Of a stretch of 64,000 bases of DNA, positions 60,979-64,000 are shown one piece after another (the first letter of the stretch is position 1; each line of letters begins with the position of its first letter). A model generated the notes under the pieces. That model ran no database searches. It worked only from the letters and a program-made list of their open reading frames with translations, and was not told the DNA's origin. Where the stretch lies: the NCBI GenBank assembly GCA_903949285.1, contig CAJAYT010000096.1, positions 39,838-103,837 of the forward strand, in the 5' to 3' direction. Position numbers and translations under genes: made by a program. The stretch comes from an uncultured Burkholderiales bacterium (GTDB lineage: Bacteria; Pseudomonadota; Gammaproteobacteria; Burkholderiales; Burkholderiaceae_C).

Positions 60979-61324
60979 TTAGGTTTGCACTCTTTAGGGA
61001 TTATGAATTCCTCTAACAAAAGAATTAATTTCAATAAATCATGGGCCACAGCTACTCCTTGGCTAAGTAACTGTGCGGCATGCAATTTCACTGGATATTT
61101 GAAATGCAAAATATATTGGTTTCATTGTTATATTGACCATCAACAGTATGATACTTTGAATCGATAACTTTACTGATCTTAACCAAAAAAACAAGTTAGG
61201 TTAGCTCAGATTGTTTGAATTAGTATTTGTGGACGTACAGGCAATCTTTGTATTCAAAAAGTGCTGACAAATTCATTAAGTTCTGATGGTATACAATATT
61301 TCCGTTAGTGCTCGCAATGCTTTA
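60979..61324. promoter_or_regulatory. btuF-btuB divergent promoter region
   Basis: This AT-rich, roughly 345-base stretch holds no credible gene. For btuB, an extended -10 element TG-G-TATACA lies at 61287-61295, with a weak CTGACA at 61264-61269 at non-ideal spacing. Transcription from it would start about 61302, shortly before the riboswitch. I could not fix a btuF promoter on the other strand. Confidence 0.5.
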
Positions 61325-61507
61325 CAAGCAATGCAGTTCAACGGGAAACAGGCGGGGGAGTTGCTACGCAATGAACCTAACCTGTGCTGTCCCCGCAACG
61401 GTAAGCGAACGAGTTATTGCTAACTCAGTTTTTGTCATTAATCCACTGGAACTCTCGGCGTTCTGGGAAGGAGACAAAAGCAGTTTCGTCAGCCCGGATA
61501 CCGGCTA
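61325..61507 (+). ncRNA. Cobalamin (B12) riboswitch upstream of btuB
   Basis: This roughly 180-base leader has the conserved cobalamin riboswitch blocks in order: AACGGGAAACAGG near 61340, CTGTCCCCGCAACGGTAAGC at about 61387-61406, GGGAAGGAGAC near 61465, and the B12 box GTCAGCCCGGATACCGGC at 61488-61505. It lies 75 bases before the btuB ATG. High B12 should repress btuB, probably by blocking translation, since btuB shows only a weak ribosome-binding site and no T-run terminator is evident. The left boundary is approximate. Confidence 0.93.
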
Positions 61508-61581
61508 ACAAAGAGGCTCATCGTAGTCACTGTCTAACGTTTACGTGGGAACTGAGCGTTTGATTTGTTCTGGTAATCTAA

Positions 61582-63711
61582 ATGTCTCTCACAAAACCAG
61601 CCATCTCCTTGGCTTACCTATCCCTGCTCGCGTCTACCTCATTTTCAGCTCAAGAGAATATCGGATTAGATTCAATAGAGGTATTGCAACCCATTACAAC
61701 CTATGCCACTCGATTTGAACAATCTGTAGATAAATCCTTGCCGCAAACGCAGATAATCACCGAAACTGAAATTAAAAAGAGCGGACTGAACAATGTTTCT
61801 GAAGTGCTTCAGAAAATTGGTGGACTCACTGTTAAACAAAATTTGGATGGCAGCTCGAATGGCGTAATTGATATTAGAGGTTTTGGAGATGCAGCAGATA
61901 ACAATGTTTTAGTGTTGTTGGACGGAATTCGTTTATCCGCAAATGAACAAGCATCGGCGAGAACTTCACTGCTTCCATTGGCTGCAATTGATCACATTGA
62001 AATTACTCGTGGTGGAAATAGTGTTTTATATGGTGATGGAGCGACAGGAGGAACCATTAACATTGTGTCTAAGTCGAATTTAATCAACTTTACTGAAGTT
62101 AATGCAGGAGTTGGTAGTTATTCAGGCTTGCAATCAAGCGTATTTCATTCGCTAAATAATGGTGACGTTAACCTCACTTTCTTTGGCCGGCAAAGTAATA
62201 ATTCTGGTTATCGCGAGAACTCTGGTGCCGCAGAGAGTTCTGCAGGATTTTCTGCAATTGACAATTTATCTGCGAGCGATAGCATTGGATTAAGGGCGAC
62301 TATTAGCAGAGAAAGAGATAAGCTTGCAGGCGCATTGCCATTATCGAATTTGAACGCTAATCCCAAAACCAGCGAAGTACCTGGTTATTCATCAACTGCA
62401 CTCGTAAACACAACTAGTCTCACTGTATTTGCTACGTTCAGATTGAAAGAAAATCTTCAATTTAAAGTTGATTTGAATCACTCTACAAAATCAAATGATT
62501 ATGACTATAGCTATGACGCAAGTAGCGTTTACTCCGGCTATGATCCTGCAGTCAATCCTGGCCAATCCTCGATTGCTTGGGGGAAAATAAATTCAAGTAG
62601 TGATACCAATAGCTTTAGTCCAAGGCTGAAATTTGAGAATTTCATTGCAGAAGGTGGAAATTTGATTGCTGGTTACGATATAAGAGAGTATAAAAAATCA
62701 GCTCAATCTTATAAAACTGATAGTGATAGTTCACTCTACAACCTAAACGGGACCAGCACCAATATAAACGACGGTGCATACGGCTCACAATCTTTCAAAA
62801 CTTACGGCATCTACCTTAGATCTGAACTTCCTGTCACCAGCAGGGACACTGTCATTATTGGTGGTCGAAAACAGAATTACTCTCAAAATTCCGCCACCAA
62901 CTATTACACCGGGGGCAACATCTTAAGTTGTACTCCTGGGTATTGTGATCCTAGTAGTTTGAGTTTCAATAATTCCGGCTCGGCGACTGCATTCGAGGCT
63001 CAGTACAACCGGTCTTTTCAAGAAAATTTAAAGGCTTACCTAAGAGCCAGTACAAGTTTTAGATTTGCAAATCTTGATGATAATGCGCAAGCTCCGTTCT
63101 CGCAAAACAATAACCTTAATCCGCAAACCTCTCATGATTACGAAGTTGGATTCATTAATCAAACAGAAAAGTTAAAATCAAAATTTGCGCTTTATGAGAG
63201 CCATCTAAGAAATGAAATTGGTTTCGATGGTTCTAATAACGTCAACTTTGATCCCACAAAACGACAAGGAATTGAAACGACTACTCGCTACGCATTCACC
63301 TCAAAACTTAACTTAAATACAACTATCAATTACAGTGAATCATCATTTACATCAGGTCAGTATTCAGGAAAAACCGTGCCTGGAACATCAAATACCACGG
63401 GCATACTTGGGGCTCAGTACCAAGTGAGTCCCAGGGATCGAGTGAGCTGGCAAACACGCTTTTCAAGCAGCTCTTATGCCTCTGGTGATATGTCCAATAC
63501 TCAAGCCCAGAGAGCCGCATATGGAGTAAATGACATCAGTTATATTTACTCTGAAAGTAAATGGCAAATTATTGGATCTGTGAATAATTTGTTTAATAAA
63601 AATTACACTGATACAGCTATTTATAAATCTAGCTACTATCCCCTATATCAATTAACTGTTTATCCCAATCTCGGACGTAATTTTAGTTTGACTGGTCGAT
63701 ATAGTTTCTAA
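61582..63711 (+). CDS. btuB: TonB-dependent outer-membrane cobalamin receptor (BtuB)
   Basis: This 709-residue receptor has a signal peptide (about 23 residues, ending SFSAQ) and a plug domain (about residues 45-165). The plug has the motifs VLVLLDGIRLSANEQASAR, ITRGGNSVLYGDGATGGTI and NIVSKSN. A 22-stranded barrel follows, ending in aromatic Phe (TGRYSF). The cobalamin riboswitch directly upstream and the divergent btuFCD-cobO operon make corrinoid the likely ligand. It is longer than E. coli BtuB, as is common in beta-proteobacteria. The ATG at 61582 fits the signal peptide. Confidence 0.92.
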   Translation: MSLTKPAISLAYLSLLASTSFSAQENIGLDSIEVLQPITTYATRFEQSVDKSLPQTQIITETEIKKSGLNNVSEVLQKIGGLTVKQNLDGSSNGVIDIRGFGDAADNNVLVLLDGIRLSANEQASARTSLLPLAAIDHIEITRGGNSVLYGDGATGGTINIVSKSNLINFTEVNAGVGSYSGLQSSVFHSLNNGDVNLTFFGRQSNNSGYRENSGAAESSAGFSAIDNLSASDSIGLRATISRERDKLAGALPLSNLNANPKTSEVPGYSSTALVNTTSLTVFATFRLKENLQFKVDLNHSTKSNDYDYSYDASSVYSGYDPAVNPGQSSIAWGKINSSSDTNSFSPRLKFENFIAEGGNLIAGYDIREYKKSAQSYKTDSDSSLYNLNGTSTNINDGAYGSQSFKTYGIYLRSELPVTSRDTVIIGGRKQNYSQNSATNYYTGGNILSCTPGYCDPSSLSFNNSGSATAFEAQYNRSFQENLKAYLRASTSFRFANLDDNAQAPFSQNNNLNPQTSHDYEVGFINQTEKLKSKFALYESHLRNEIGFDGSNNVNFDPTKRQGIETTTRYAFTSKLNLNTTINYSESSFTSGQYSGKTVPGTSNTTGILGAQYQVSPRDRVSWQTRFSSSSYASGDMSNTQAQRAAYGVNDISYIYSESKWQIIGSVNNLFNKNYTDTAIYKSSYYPLYQLTVYPNLGRNFSLTGRYSF

Positions 63712-63714
63712 TTT

Positions 63715-63796
63715 TTTAAGGTGGTTAGTGCATGACCCAACACGTTATGCATTATCTATTTTGCATTGATGACGTTCACGAAAAAGTTACCTTAAA
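63715..63796. repeat. Dispersed inverted repeat after btuB
   Basis: TTTAAGGT at 63715-63722 is the exact complement of ACCTTAAA at 63789-63796, with a 66-base span between the arms. It lies between convergent btuB and the acetyltransferase gene. A long-loop pairing is weak on its own; it may mark a degenerate stop region. Confidence 0.3.
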
Positions 63797-63825
63797 CTTG
63801 TTTTCAGTCTGCCGCTCGTTTCCTA

Positions 63826-64000
63826 TTATCTGTGAATTGGAGTTTTTATTAAATACCTATTCGCTAGTCCAGCGCCGTACATTTCTGGTTTGGTGAAGGT
63901 GTGTAAAAGCGTCCCACCATTTTTTTCGATTACTCGAATAGACGCAGTGTTAGTAACGTCCGTCACCACTTGAACGACACTGAGCCCTTGTGTGCTTGCA
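63826..64000 (-). CDS. GNAT-like acetyltransferase (C-terminal fragment)
   Basis: An open frame runs from the right window edge to a TAA at 63826-63828, giving the last 57 residues. The segment VVTDVTNTASIRVIEKNGG matches the C-terminal GNAT pattern in which an Asn-x-Ala-Ser-x-Arg-Val-x-Glu-Lys-Asn-Gly helix leads into the last strand. The acetyl-CoA-binding core is outside the window, so the substrate cannot be judged. It converges on btuB. Confidence 0.65.
   Translation of the reverse strand, partial: ASTQGLSVVQVVTDVTNTASIRVIEKNGGTLLHTFTKPEMYGAGLANRYLIKTPIHR

Noticed and set aside
61308..61508. A 66-codon open frame upstream of btuB
   Set aside because: It lies on the conserved cobalamin riboswitch; the RNA structure explains the sequence.

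Overview
The window reads as chromosome from a beta-proteobacterium, most likely of the order Burkholderiales. The indicators are a complete aerobic benzoyl-CoA (box) cluster, a Bug-type solute receptor, a long fused indolepyruvate:ferredoxin oxidoreductase pair, a HiPIP and moderate G+C. Family and genus cannot be fixed from the sequence alone. Genes are densely packed. I saw no rRNA, tRNA, insertion sequence, phage or CRISPR array.

Region 1 (1-15.4 kb) holds the end of a PhzF-like gene and then a benzoate module. One strand carries DUF4863, boxD, bclA, an alpha/beta hydrolase and a LivKHMGF-type importer. The other carries boxR and boxCBA. TGCA-N6-TGCA dyads lie in both intergenic regions flanking boxR and are candidate BoxR operators.

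Region 2 (15.5-26 kb) is the most interesting part. A single-strand run encodes a long fused 2-oxoacid:ferredoxin oxidoreductase (IorA, IorB), a TRAP transporter, a 4-hydroxybenzoyl-CoA-thioesterase-like protein, an acyl-CoA ligase and a DpgC-like cofactor-independent dioxygenase. Read together they suggest an O2-dependent alpha-oxidation of arylacetates: arylacetate to arylacetyl-CoA (ligase), to arylglyoxylate (DpgC-like), to aroyl-CoA (IorAB). The aroyl-CoA would be hydrolysed by the thioesterase or, if unsubstituted, passed to the adjacent box pathway.

Region 3 (26.5-41.8 kb) looks like phenylpropanoid side-chain catabolism. It has a feruloyl-CoA synthetase-like ligase, a crotonase, a MarR regulator with a nearby perfect dyad, a CouO-like amidohydrolase, a 3-hydroxyacid dehydrogenase next to a beta-keto acid cleavage enzyme (BKACE), a two-subunit acyl-CoA dehydrogenase, a MaoC hydratase, an SDR, an MDR reductase and several orphan transport proteins. 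Regions 1-3 together appear to be an aromatic-acid catabolic island converging on (hydroxy)benzoyl-CoA.

Region 4 (42-57.3 kb) is mixed: small envelope proteins, an orphan ParA, a MaoC-Pta fusion with acetate kinase, a hemerythrin operon with an FNR-like box, xanthine dehydrogenase, a HiPIP, a matrixin-like protease and a sedolisin (S53) protease.

Region 5 (57.7-63.7 kb) is a B12 uptake locus: btuFCD-cobO on one strand and btuB behind a cobalamin riboswitch on the other. The window ends in a GNAT acetyltransferase.
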